Part shown: piece by piece, positions 37,828-45,900 of the stretch | Layout of the letters: the number at the start of each line of letters is the position of its first letter | Numbering within the stretch: the first letter of the stretch is position 1 | Origin: Salinimicrobium sp. TH3 | GTDB taxonomy: Bacteria; Bacteroidota; Bacteroidia; Flavobacteriales; Flavobacteriaceae | Assembly (NCBI RefSeq): GCF_026676115.1 | Contig: NZ_JAPONB010000003.1 | Location: 248,001 to 312,000, forward strand | Direction: 5' to 3' | Length of the DNA: 64,000 nucleotides | The notes under the pieces: model-generated | What the model was told of the DNA's origin: nothing | Database searches by the model: none | The model's input: the letters and a program-made list of their open reading frames with translations, nothing else | Made by a program: the position numbers and the translations under genes

Positions 37828-38989
37828 AGCTGAATTTTTTGATCGGCTGGAGAGGCAATATGCCTCAGGTTTACCTTTTGTAGCATACCGGAAGCCAATT
37901 CGTAACGGAAAAAGAATTGAAGTCACCGCATTTCTTCAGCAGGATGAACAACTTTATCATTCAAAGGATTTTTCCGAAAGCGGGTTTGTTTTTGCCCCTT
38001 TTGACATCTCTGAAAATTCCATCCTTATTCCTGAAAATGCTTCGGAAAAGCTCATTTTTGAGCAGGTACTTTCTGAAGAAGTTCCAGCTCCCATTACCTC
38101 TCAAAAAGGGCAAATTTCTGAAGAAAAAAAGTCAGTCCATATTGAACTGGTGACGAAAGCAGTTGAGGCTTTAAAAGCCGGAGAAATGGAGAAGGTGGTG
38201 CTTTCCCGAAGGGAAGAAGTAGAACTTAAAGAAAAAGATCCCCTGAAGCTCTTTAAGGATCTGCTTATTACTTATCCTGCAGCCTTTGTTTACTGTTGGT
38301 ATCATCCAAAAGTCGGATGCTGGCTTGGTGCAACACCCGAAACCCTGCTTAAAATTGAAGGCAACCGCTTTAAAACCATGGCCCTCGCGGGAACTCAGAA
38401 ATATCATGGCACCACAGATGTAAAATGGGGCGAAAAGGAAAAACAGGAACAGCAATTTGTTACGGACTCTATTGTGGAAAACCTGAAAGCTTCCGGAGTG
38501 GAAAATCTGGAAATTTCAGAACCTTATACTGCCAGGGCGGGGAATTTACTGCATTTGCGAACCGATATAAATGGGAAAATTCCAAATTCCAGATTCCAAA
38601 TTCCAAAAGATAATCCTGGATCAGCAGAAAAAATAATATCAGCCCTTCATCCAACTCCAGCCGTGTGCGGATTACCAAAGGAAAAAGCGAAAGAATTTAT
38701 ACTTTCAGAAGAAAATTACGACAGAGAATTCTACACCGGATTTCTGGGAGAGCTCAATCTGCAGAAAAATTTACAACGAAGCAGGACCAGGAGAAATGTT
38801 GAGAATCTTGTGTATCGTGCTGTAAAAAAAGAAACTGATCTATATGTAAATTTGCGCTGTATGCAAATTAAAGATGGCACCGCTATTCTTTATATAGGCG
38901 GCGGGATTACCAAAGATTCTGTGCCCGAAGATGAATGGCAGGAAACAGTGAACAAGGCGGAGACGATGAAGAAAGTGTTGTTGAAATAG
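37820..38989 (+). CDS. menF: Isochorismate synthase
   Basis: Converts chorismate to isochorismate for menaquinone synthesis. The 389-residue chorismate-binding enzyme has EKVVLSRREEVEL, WLGATPETLLKI, TMALAGTQ, LHPTPAVCGLPKEKAKEFI and LYIGGGITKDSVPEDEW. It overlaps the thioesterase by 8 nt and precedes menD, which distinguishes it from salicylate or siderophore synthases. Confidence 0.93.
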   Translation: MPEAEFFDRLERQYASGLPFVAYRKPIRNGKRIEVTAFLQQDEQLYHSKDFSESGFVFAPFDISENSILIPENASEKLIFEQVLSEEVPAPITSQKGQISEEKKSVHIELVTKAVEALKAGEMEKVVLSRREEVELKEKDPLKLFKDLLITYPAAFVYCWYHPKVGCWLGATPETLLKIEGNRFKTMALAGTQKYHGTTDVKWGEKEKQEQQFVTDSIVENLKASGVENLEISEPYTARAGNLLHLRTDINGKIPNSRFQIPKDNPGSAEKIISALHPTPAVCGLPKEKAKEFILSEENYDREFYTGFLGELNLQKNLQRSRTRRNVENLVYRAVKKETDLYVNLRCMQIKDGTAILYIGGGITKDSVPEDEWQETVNKAETMKKVLLK

Positions 38990-38996
38990 AATTTTT

Positions 38997-39029
38997 AGAC
39001 CTACAAGGTTTTGGAAACCTTGCAGGTCT
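38997..39029. repeat. Palindromic intergenic repeat between menF and menD
   Basis: AGACCTACAAGGTTT and AAACCTTGCAGGTCT form a 15-bp inverted repeat with one mismatch around a TGG-type loop. This AGACCT-CAAGGTTT palindrome is a recurrent intergenic element in Flavobacteriaceae as I recall it. Within the operon it might tune menD expression or mRNA stability. Confidence 0.7.
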
Positions 39030-39044
39030 GACAAAAAATATAAA

Positions 39045-40775
39045 ATGAAATACCCAAAAATACCTGTTGCAAGATCTATTGTCGCACTCTGCGAAGCCAA
39101 GGAAATTCACCACGTGGTGATCTCTCCCGGTTCCCGGAATGCACCCCTTACCAATGGTTTTGCATATCACCCAAACATAAAAACATTCAGCGTGGTTGAC
39201 GAACGCTGCGCCGCCTTTGTCGCCATAGGAATGGCACAGCAACTTCAAAAACCCGTTGCAGTGGTTTGTACATCAGGATCGGCATTGCTCAATTATTATC
39301 CGGCGGTGGCCGAGGCCTTTTACAGCGACATTCCGCTGGTGGTGATCTCTGCCGACAGGCCCGTAGAGCGCATTGATATAGGCGACGGACAAACAATACG
39401 TCAAAAGAACGTTTTTGAGAACCATATTTTATATTCGGCTAACCTGCATTCAGAATTAGTGCTGGAAAATGAGGCGACAGATAAAAAGCTTCAGCAGAAA
39501 CAATTCGAGTCTCAGAAGCATAATGAGCGGGAGATCAATCTGGCGCTGAATAAAGCCATTGAGGAGAAAGGTCCGGTGCACATCAATGTTCCGTTTTACG
39601 AACCTTTGTACGGGACGGTAGAAGATGTAGAAGTGAATCCTATTCAGATCCTGCCGGAGATCATTGAAAGGACCTATTCGAGAAATCAGCTGCAGGCTTA
39701 TGCAGATCTTTGGAATAAGGCAAAGAGGAAGATGGTGATTGTAGGGGTTTCGGCACCAAATGCTGTGGAGCAGGAGTTCCTCGACCGGTTGGCCAATGAT
39801 CCTTCGGTGATTGTTTTTACCGAAACCACTTCAAATGTGCAGCAGGAGAAGTTTTTCACCCGAATTGACACCATTGTAGGTCCTATCGAAAAAGATGAGA
39901 ATCGTGACCAGCTTTTCGACAACCTGCAGCCGGAGATCCTTCTTACTTTCGGCGGAATGATCGTGTCCAAAAAGATCAAGGCTTTCCTTCGGAATTACCA
40001 GCCAAAGCAGCACTGGCATGTGGATCCAAAAAAGGCATATAACACCTTCTTTTGCCTGAACAAGCATTTTGAGACCTCGGTGAACAGTTTCTTTAGCCAG
40101 TTCTTTCCACTAACTGCAATTTCAGAAAGCAATTACACAGAATACTGGCAGGAGGTGAGAAGCAGGAGGAAAGTGAAGCATGAGGATTATATGGGAAGGA
40201 TCCCTTATTCCGACCTTAAGGCGATGCAGCTCGTTTGTCCCGCAGTGCCCGAAAATAATATTGTGCACTTGGCGAATAGTTCTACTATTCGGTATGCCCA
40301 GCTGTTCAGGTGGAAAGAAAGCCTGAAGATCTATTGTAACCGTGGTACCAGCGGCATTGATGGCAGTATATCGACAGCTGTAGGAGCTGCAATGGTTTCA
40401 GAAGAGCCGGTGTTGATGATCACCGGCGATCTTAGCTTTTTTTATGACAGCAATGGGCTCTGGAACAATTATATTCCGAAGAACTTCAGAATAATTATTC
40501 TGAATAACCGGGGAGGAGGGATCTTCAGGATACTTCCCGGAGACAAGAACACCGAAACTTTTGATAAATATTTCGAGACCGTTCATGATCTCAATGCCAG
40601 GCCTCTTTGCGAGATGTTTGGCTTTGACTATGCAGAGGCTAATACTTCCGAAGAAATAGAACAGGCTCTAAATGGCTTTTTTGATACCTCAGAAAACCCG
40701 AGAGTTCTGGAGATCTTCACTCCGAGAAAAGTGAATGACGAGGTGTTGCTGGAATATTTCAGCTTCGTAAAATAG
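39045..40775 (+). CDS. menD: SEPHCHC synthase (MenD)
   Basis: ThDP-dependent addition of a 2-oxoglutarate-derived succinyl unit to isochorismate in menaquinone synthesis. The 576-residue protein has the N-terminal pyrimidine-binding domain (VVISPGSRNAPLT; DERCAAFVAIGMA) and the ThDP motif beginning ITGDLSFFYDSNGLWNN and ending IIILNNRGGG. It is 55 nt from menF with the palindrome in between. Confidence 0.96.
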   Translation: MKYPKIPVARSIVALCEAKEIHHVVISPGSRNAPLTNGFAYHPNIKTFSVVDERCAAFVAIGMAQQLQKPVAVVCTSGSALLNYYPAVAEAFYSDIPLVVISADRPVERIDIGDGQTIRQKNVFENHILYSANLHSELVLENEATDKKLQQKQFESQKHNEREINLALNKAIEEKGPVHINVPFYEPLYGTVEDVEVNPIQILPEIIERTYSRNQLQAYADLWNKAKRKMVIVGVSAPNAVEQEFLDRLANDPSVIVFTETTSNVQQEKFFTRIDTIVGPIEKDENRDQLFDNLQPEILLTFGGMIVSKKIKAFLRNYQPKQHWHVDPKKAYNTFFCLNKHFETSVNSFFSQFFPLTAISESNYTEYWQEVRSRRKVKHEDYMGRIPYSDLKAMQLVCPAVPENNIVHLANSSTIRYAQLFRWKESLKIYCNRGTSGIDGSISTAVGAAMVSEEPVLMITGDLSFFYDSNGLWNNYIPKNFRIIILNNRGGGIFRILPGDKNTETFDKYFETVHDLNARPLCEMFGFDYAEANTSEEIEQALNGFFDTSENPRVLEIFTPRKVNDEVLLEYFSFVK

Positions 40776-40789
40776 CCGTTTATTATAAG

Positions 40790-40797
40790 TAACTTTG
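40790..40797 (+). promoter_or_regulatory. -7 box upstream of the CvfB-like gene
   Basis: TAACTTTG matches TAnnTTTG and lies 15 bp before the start codon, just after the menD stop, suggesting that the CvfB-like gene has its own promoter with a very short leader. Confidence 0.4.
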
Positions 40798-40811
40798 CCA
40801 AAAATTAGATT

Positions 40812-41642
40812 ATGCTTGCCATTGGAGAATACCACACATTAAAGATCGATCGCGACACAGAACCAGGATTGTTTTTAAAAGACGATGATGGGAATGAAGT
40901 TTTGTTGCCAAATAAATACAAACCGGAAACATTTGAGATAGGGGATGAGCTTAAAGTCTTTGTTTATCTTGACCACGAAGAGCGGCCTGTTGCCACTTCT
41001 CTTAAACCTTTCGTGAAGCTGGATGAATTTGGTTACCTGAAATGTGCAGAGGTGAGCGAGATAGGAGCTTTTATGGACTGGGGGCTGGAAAAACACCTTT
41101 TCGTGCCATTCAAGGAACAGGCAATGAAAATGCGGGAAGGAGAACGTTATCTTATCTTCTGTTATCTTGATGAACTTACCGGCAGGCTAGTGGGTTCTAA
41201 TAAAGTAGACGCATTTTTGGATAATTCTCAGCTAACAGTTGAAGCTTTTGAAGAAGTAGATCTCATAGTAGCTAATCCTACGGAATTGGGATGGAATGTT
41301 ATTGTAAATGAGATTCATAAGGGGTTACTATACAAGGATGATGTATTTCAAAAACTTCATGTTGGTGACAGGTTAAAAGGTTTCGTCAAGAAAACACGAC
41401 CAGACGGAAAGATCGATATTACTCTGCAGCGCCCGGGATTTCGTAGTATAGAACCTAATGCGCAGGAGCTTCTTAGCCTGTTGGAGGTAAAAGGCGGCTT
41501 TCTCGCACTTACCGATAAATCCTCACCTAAAGAGATCGAAAGAGAGGTCCAAATGAGCAAGAAAAGCTTTAAACGTGCCCTTGGAAATCTTTATAAACAA
41601 AGAAAGGTTGATATTAAAGAGGAAGGAATTTACCTTAAATAA
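40812..41642 (+). CDS. CvfB-family S1 RNA-binding protein
   Basis: A 276-residue protein with three S1-like OB folds and a C-terminal winged helix. GAFMDWGLEKHLFVPFKEQ is the typical S1 segment. GFVKKTRPDGKIDITLQRPG and the C-terminal LTDKSSPKEIEREVQMSKKS match CvfB/YitL. Such proteins bind RNA and affect virulence-factor expression in Staphylococcus; the target here is unknown. Its last 13 nt overlap the convergent gene. Confidence 0.9.
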   Translation: MLAIGEYHTLKIDRDTEPGLFLKDDDGNEVLLPNKYKPETFEIGDELKVFVYLDHEERPVATSLKPFVKLDEFGYLKCAEVSEIGAFMDWGLEKHLFVPFKEQAMKMREGERYLIFCYLDELTGRLVGSNKVDAFLDNSQLTVEAFEEVDLIVANPTELGWNVIVNEIHKGLLYKDDVFQKLHVGDRLKGFVKKTRPDGKIDITLQRPGFRSIEPNAQELLSLLEVKGGFLALTDKSSPKEIEREVQMSKKSFKRALGNLYKQRKVDIKEEGIYLK

Positions 41643-42112
41643 GGGTTGTAGTAAACTCCCGGAGAACCATATCTTCTTCTTGAGAAAGGGGTGTAATTCT
41701 GACGGAAAATAGGGGACTGCATTTCTTCATATGCCGGAATTTTTTTCTTACCTGTATAGATATCAAAGTTAGAACTGCGGTCGTGAATTCTTATATCATT
41801 GGTGACTTCAATAAGTGACTTTTCCCCGGTGCTAAGTCCGGGCATGGGTGATTCCATTTCAACTATGCCTTTTTCTTTTTCAAAGCGCTGCTGCTCCATC
41901 ATGGCTATTAGATTCACCTGTCTCTTTTCATCTTTTTTATCAAAGTTGACCTCCATTAGAGTGAATTTTGATTCAGATAATTCTTTTACAGGCTTGGAAA
42001 GACTGGGACGTACTTCCCGGGCGCCAATATATAAACTCTTTGAGGTATCAAATTCCTGTGAATACCCGCAGATTGTCAAAAAAAGTCCTGTCAATAGGAG
42101 GAGTTTTTTCAT
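41630..42112 (-). CDS. Exported hypothetical protein
   Basis: A 160-residue protein with a signal peptide (MKKLLLLTGLFLTICGYSQ) and no recognised domain. The mature part is charged, with a Tyr/Arg-rich C-terminus (YTPFSRRRYGSPGVYYNPY). It is convergent with the CvfB-like gene and shares 13 nt with its 3' end. No function proposed. Confidence 0.65.
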   Translation of the reverse strand: MKKLLLLTGLFLTICGYSQEFDTSKSLYIGAREVRPSLSKPVKELSESKFTLMEVNFDKKDEKRQVNLIAMMEQQRFEKEKGIVEMESPMPGLSTGEKSLIEVTNDIRIHDRSSNFDIYTGKKKIPAYEEMQSPIFRQNYTPFSRRRYGSPGVYYNPYLR

Positions 42113-42239
42113 TTGATTTGCTGTTTGAAACTTAGAATCAAAAACTGTACAATTTTTATTATACTTAAGCTGAAAGATAAGATTTTTATAAGCTTTACAG
42201 CTATTGATCTTTTAGGGGAATAAAGAATTTTAAAAATCC

Positions 42240-42247
42240 TATTTTTG
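42240..42247 (+). promoter_or_regulatory. -7 box of menB
   Basis: TATTTTTG fits TAnnTTTG 18 bp before the menB start, giving a short leader. Confidence 0.45.
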
Positions 42248-42264
42248 AGTAAAATTAGATACTT

Positions 42265-43104
42265 ATGACCAAGCCAGATTATAAAACAGCTAAAGAATAT
42301 GAAGATATCACCTATAAAAAATCGAATGGTGTTGCACGAATTGCATTTAACAGACCCGACGTGAGAAATGCTTTTAGGCCTAAAACTACCAGCGAATTAT
42401 ATGATGCATTTTACGATGCCCAGGAAGATACTTCCATAGGTGTCGTATTACTAACCGCCGAAGGCCCTTCTTCTAAAGATGGGGTGTACAGTTTTTGCAG
42501 CGGCGGAGATCAAAAGGCGCGTGGTCATCAAGGATATGTGGGCGAAGACGGGATGCACCGGCTCAATATTCTGGAAGTGCAAAGATTGATAAGATTTATG
42601 CCTAAGGCTGTTATTGCAGTGGTTCCGGGTTGGGCAGTAGGTGGAGGCCATAGCCTTCATGTAGTCTGCGATCTTACTCTTGCGAGTAAGGAGCATGCAA
42701 TCTTTAAACAGACTGATGCCGATGTCACAAGTTTTGATGGTGGATATGGATCTGCTTACCTGGCAAAAATGGTAGGACAGAAAAAAGCCCGCGAAATTTT
42801 CTTTTTGGGCAGAAATTATTCGGCCCAGGAAGCTTATGAAATGGGAATGGTCAACGCGGTAATTCCTCATGATGAATTGGAAGACACTGCCTATGAATGG
42901 GCGCAGGAGATCCTGGCAAAATCACCAACCTCTATAAAAATGTTGAAATTTGCCATGAATCTTACCGATGACGGTATGGTGGGCCAGCAGGTTTTTGCGG
43001 GAGAAGCAACAAGACTGGCATATATGACCGATGAGGCCAAAGAAGGTCGCAATGCTTTTCTAGAGAAAAGGAAACCTAATTTTGAAAAGAAATGGATCCC
43101 ATAA
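42265..43104 (+). CDS. menB: 1,4-dihydroxy-2-naphthoyl-CoA synthase
   Basis: Ring closure of o-succinylbenzoyl-CoA in menaquinone synthesis. The 279-residue crotonase-fold protein has FCSGGDQKARG, GWAVGGGHSLHVVCDLTLAS, and the MenB-specific TDADVTSFDGGYGSAYLAK, with a C-terminus ending NFEKKWIP. Its 3' end overlaps the first bPH2 gene by 13 nt. Confidence 0.97.
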   Translation: MTKPDYKTAKEYEDITYKKSNGVARIAFNRPDVRNAFRPKTTSELYDAFYDAQEDTSIGVVLLTAEGPSSKDGVYSFCSGGDQKARGHQGYVGEDGMHRLNILEVQRLIRFMPKAVIAVVPGWAVGGGHSLHVVCDLTLASKEHAIFKQTDADVTSFDGGYGSAYLAKMVGQKKAREIFFLGRNYSAQEAYEMGMVNAVIPHDELEDTAYEWAQEILAKSPTSIKMLKFAMNLTDDGMVGQQVFAGEATRLAYMTDEAKEGRNAFLEKRKPNFEKKWIP

Positions 43105-43625
43105 GCACCCCACAATTTTCAAATTTTGAAGTAGATGTAGCGGCGCTTCCCAGGTATGAAGAAGTCGAGCTGCATCCCATTTCGAAAAAATACCTGGTGA
43201 AACTACAGATAGGAACTACAATTTCCTTCCTGATTTTTGCCGTGGGATTAATTGTAGCATATAAATTTTCTTCCCCAGAATTCCACAATTATATCATTTG
43301 GGCAGGAGTGTTCATTTTACTCATTTTTGGATGGACAGTTTTTAATAACCTTATGTATGTGAAAAAAAGTGGTTACGCCTTACGGGAACAGGATATTATT
43401 TTTAAACGCGGATTTCTTTTCGAACGAACTACGGTTGTGCCTTTCAACAGAATTCAGCACGTTTCTGTAGAGCGTTCTTTTCTGGATAAAATGCTGAAGA
43501 TTTCTACGGTAAAGGTTTTCACTGCCGGAGGTTCGGGAAGTGATGTAAGTGTTCCGGGAATTAAACCTCAAACTGCAATTTCTGTAAAAGAGGAAATTTC
43601 TGGACGAATATACCATCATGCCTAA
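43092..43625 (+). CDS. bPH2-domain membrane protein (YdbS-like)
   Basis: A 177-residue inner-membrane protein with two hydrophobic segments (about 45-65 and 72-92) followed by one bPH2 domain (DIIFKRGFLFERTTVVPFNRIQHVSVERSFL). In Bacillus the YdbS/YdbT pair protects against other bacteria's amylocyclicin-type bacteriocins; whether that holds here is not known. It overlaps menB by 13 nt and the next gene by 8 nt, so the pair is translationally coupled. Confidence 0.87.
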   Translation: MDPISTPQFSNFEVDVAALPRYEEVELHPISKKYLVKLQIGTTISFLIFAVGLIVAYKFSSPEFHNYIIWAGVFILLIFGWTVFNNLMYVKKSGYALREQDIIFKRGFLFERTTVVPFNRIQHVSVERSFLDKMLKISTVKVFTAGGSGSDVSVPGIKPQTAISVKEEISGRIYHHA

Positions 43626-45132
43626 TTATAATTTTACTGAGCCACAACGGCAATCGATTGTAGGGCTTGTGCTCATCTTTGCGACGTCTCTTTACCACAT
43701 CGCACGTAACCTGTGGGTCGTAGTTTTCTATTTTGCGTTTAAGGAAGTGGACCAGCGTACTATGTTACTTGCAGGAGCAGGACTTATTTTAGTGCTAATA
43801 CTCAGTTTAGGATATAGTATCAAATATTTTCTGAATTTCAAGTTCCATATCGATGAAAAGAATGAAGAATTTGTGCTTCAAAAAGGGGTTTTTTCGACCG
43901 ATGTTATTAATATTCCGTTTCAGAAGATACAACAGGTGAATTTCCGCAGAAATATTCTGCAGCGCGTTATTGGTGTTTACAGTGTGGTAGTGGAGACAGC
44001 GGGCAGTCAGGATAAGGAGGTTGAAATCAAAGCACTTTCAGAAGAAAGAGCCAATGCATTGGCAGACCTGCTCATGGCTCATGCTGAAGAAGAGAGGGCA
44101 GCAGTACAGGAAGAAGATTTGACCCCGGAAATGGGTGAGGAAAAGACTTCTACTTCTAAAGTGCTACCTGAGTGGGAACATGAAGTAAGCTTATTAACGC
44201 TTATTAAGCTTGGTCTTACTTCTAACTATTTACGGGGAGTAGGCATAATTATAGCATTTTATTTTACCCTGCGGGAGCAATTTATGTTCAATGATGAATT
44301 GTCTGCTCAACTTCAGGAGCCACAAATTTATTGGGCGCAGGGGAAATTCATGCTAATTATTTTCCTGTTGGTCGTTGGGATGTTATTTACAGTAGGAGAG
44401 ACGGTTATCAAATATTTTGGGCTCCACCTGCAAAAATTCAGGGATACATTACAGGTGGAAATGGGCCTTAGAAATAACACCAAAGTAAATCTACGTGCAA
44501 GCCGAATTCAGCTTTTGCAAGTCTTGACCAACCCTATTCAAAAGGCAATGCGGCTTTACCAGGTAAAAATTTCTTTAGCCAGTAGCGAAAATGATCTTGA
44601 GAAGAACCAGATTAAAATTGTAGGCTTACCACCCGAAGTAGTCTCCCAGGTTAAGGAATATTTTTACAAAAACAGGATCCAGGAAGAGTTTACTGTTCTT
44701 CCGAGTAAATATTTGCTTTTAAAGAAAATCTCGCGGGGATTATTTCCATTAATCATAGTAGGTGGATTTCTTCTTTATTACGTAGAAATGGTGACTGTTT
44801 ATTGGTTCCTATTAATTTCTGCTGCTTACTTACTTTTATTGGTTTTTTATAATTTTCTCTATTATCGAAACCTTAAACTGGGCGTTTCTGAAGAGTTTTT
44901 AATTAGGTATTCGGGTGTTTGGATGAAGAAGGAGCAATATCTGGAAATATTCAGATTACAGGCAATTTCTGTATCTCAACCAGTTTGGTACAAAAGAAGG
45001 GGACTTGTCTATCTAACTTTTCATTCGGCCGGAGGGGATATTCAGTTTCCAATGGTAAAGAAGGACAAAATTGAGGCATTAAATAACTACCTGCTTTACA
45101 AAATTGAAAGTACGGAAAAGCACTGGATGTAA
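43618..45132 (+). CDS. bPH2-domain membrane protein (YdbT-like)
   Basis: A 504-residue partner of the preceding protein with several bPH2 domains. The first (about residues 85-155) reads VLQKGVFSTDVINIPFQKIQ; later ones include TLQVEMGLRNNTKVNLRASR and LIRYSGVWMKKEQYLEIFRL. Hydrophobic pairs precede the domains. The two-gene order, small then large, is the standard ydbS-ydbT arrangement. Confidence 0.87.
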   Translation: MPNYNFTEPQRQSIVGLVLIFATSLYHIARNLWVVVFYFAFKEVDQRTMLLAGAGLILVLILSLGYSIKYFLNFKFHIDEKNEEFVLQKGVFSTDVINIPFQKIQQVNFRRNILQRVIGVYSVVVETAGSQDKEVEIKALSEERANALADLLMAHAEEERAAVQEEDLTPEMGEEKTSTSKVLPEWEHEVSLLTLIKLGLTSNYLRGVGIIIAFYFTLREQFMFNDELSAQLQEPQIYWAQGKFMLIIFLLVVGMLFTVGETVIKYFGLHLQKFRDTLQVEMGLRNNTKVNLRASRIQLLQVLTNPIQKAMRLYQVKISLASSENDLEKNQIKIVGLPPEVVSQVKEYFYKNRIQEEFTVLPSKYLLLKKISRGLFPLIIVGGFLLYYVEMVTVYWFLLISAAYLLLLVFYNFLYYRNLKLGVSEEFLIRYSGVWMKKEQYLEIFRLQAISVSQPVWYKRRGLVYLTFHSAGGDIQFPMVKKDKIEALNNYLLYKIESTEKHWM

Positions 45133-45298
45133 TTATTTGTGAATTTTGTTCTGAATTCTTCAATTAATCTTCCAATTTTATTCCTGTTTTAGTTATTATG
45201 AAATATAATTGCAAGTTTGTAAGTACCTGAAATTAAATTAGTTAATCCTGTAATTCTTTTCTGAAGATTGTTTAAATTTAAGTATAAATCTAAAACTT

Positions 45299-45844
45299 AT
45301 GGAGAAGATCTACACCTTATTCTTTCTGCCTTTTTTGCTGTTTATTAGTTCCTGCAGCCTGGATTCTGTAAGGGAAAATATCTTTAAAGAAGGGGAAAAC
45401 GGCTATAATTTCAGGGAGAGCAAAGCCGCCTGGGATGATTTAAAGAAGAAGAACGGTAATTCCTACGAGTACACTTTTTTAGAGGAATCGTGGACGGGAG
45501 TGGGAAGTGAGACAACCATTATCGTGGAAAAGGGTAAAGTAATTGGCAGGTATTACGAGGCCTTTATTATTTCCGATGAAAACGGAATTAAAACTATTAC
45601 TGATACATATGAAGAAACTTCCCGTAAAGAAATTGGAAGCCATACTGCCGGTGCACCACCTCTTTCAATGGATGATCTTTATAAAACCTGTATTTCTCAA
45701 TATTTGACTGTGGATCCAGACACAAATGAGGTCTATTTTGAAACAAATGAAACCGGAGTGATGATACTTTGTGGATTTAGTCCCTATGGTTGCAATGATG
45801 ATTGTTACGTAGGGATAAGAATTTCAAAATTTACCTGGAAATAA
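45299..45844 (+). CDS. Small lipoprotein of unknown function
   Basis: A 181-residue lipoprotein (lipobox FISSC in the first 20 residues). The mature domain is beta-rich and contains DDLKKKNGNSYEYTFLEESW and three late cysteines (ILCGFSPYGCNDDCYVGI). I do not recognise a family, though the pattern resembles small Bacteroidota lipoproteins with a single compact domain. A terminator follows. Confidence 0.75.
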   Translation: MEKIYTLFFLPFLLFISSCSLDSVRENIFKEGENGYNFRESKAAWDDLKKKNGNSYEYTFLEESWTGVGSETTIIVEKGKVIGRYYEAFIISDENGIKTITDTYEETSRKEIGSHTAGAPPLSMDDLYKTCISQYLTVDPDTNEVYFETNETGVMILCGFSPYGCNDDCYVGIRISKFTWK

Positions 45845-45847
45845 AAA

Positions 45848-45881
45848 AAAGGCCACGTCTTGATTTAAAGAGGTGGCCTTT
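45848..45881. terminator. Bidirectional terminator between convergent genes
   Basis: AAAGGCCAC and GTGGCCTTT form a 9-bp perfect stem with a 16-base loop, flanked by an A tract on the left. It serves the small lipoprotein on the plus strand and the E1 dehydrogenase on the minus strand. Confidence 0.8.
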
Positions 45882-45900
45882 AGAATGTAATAATATTGCT

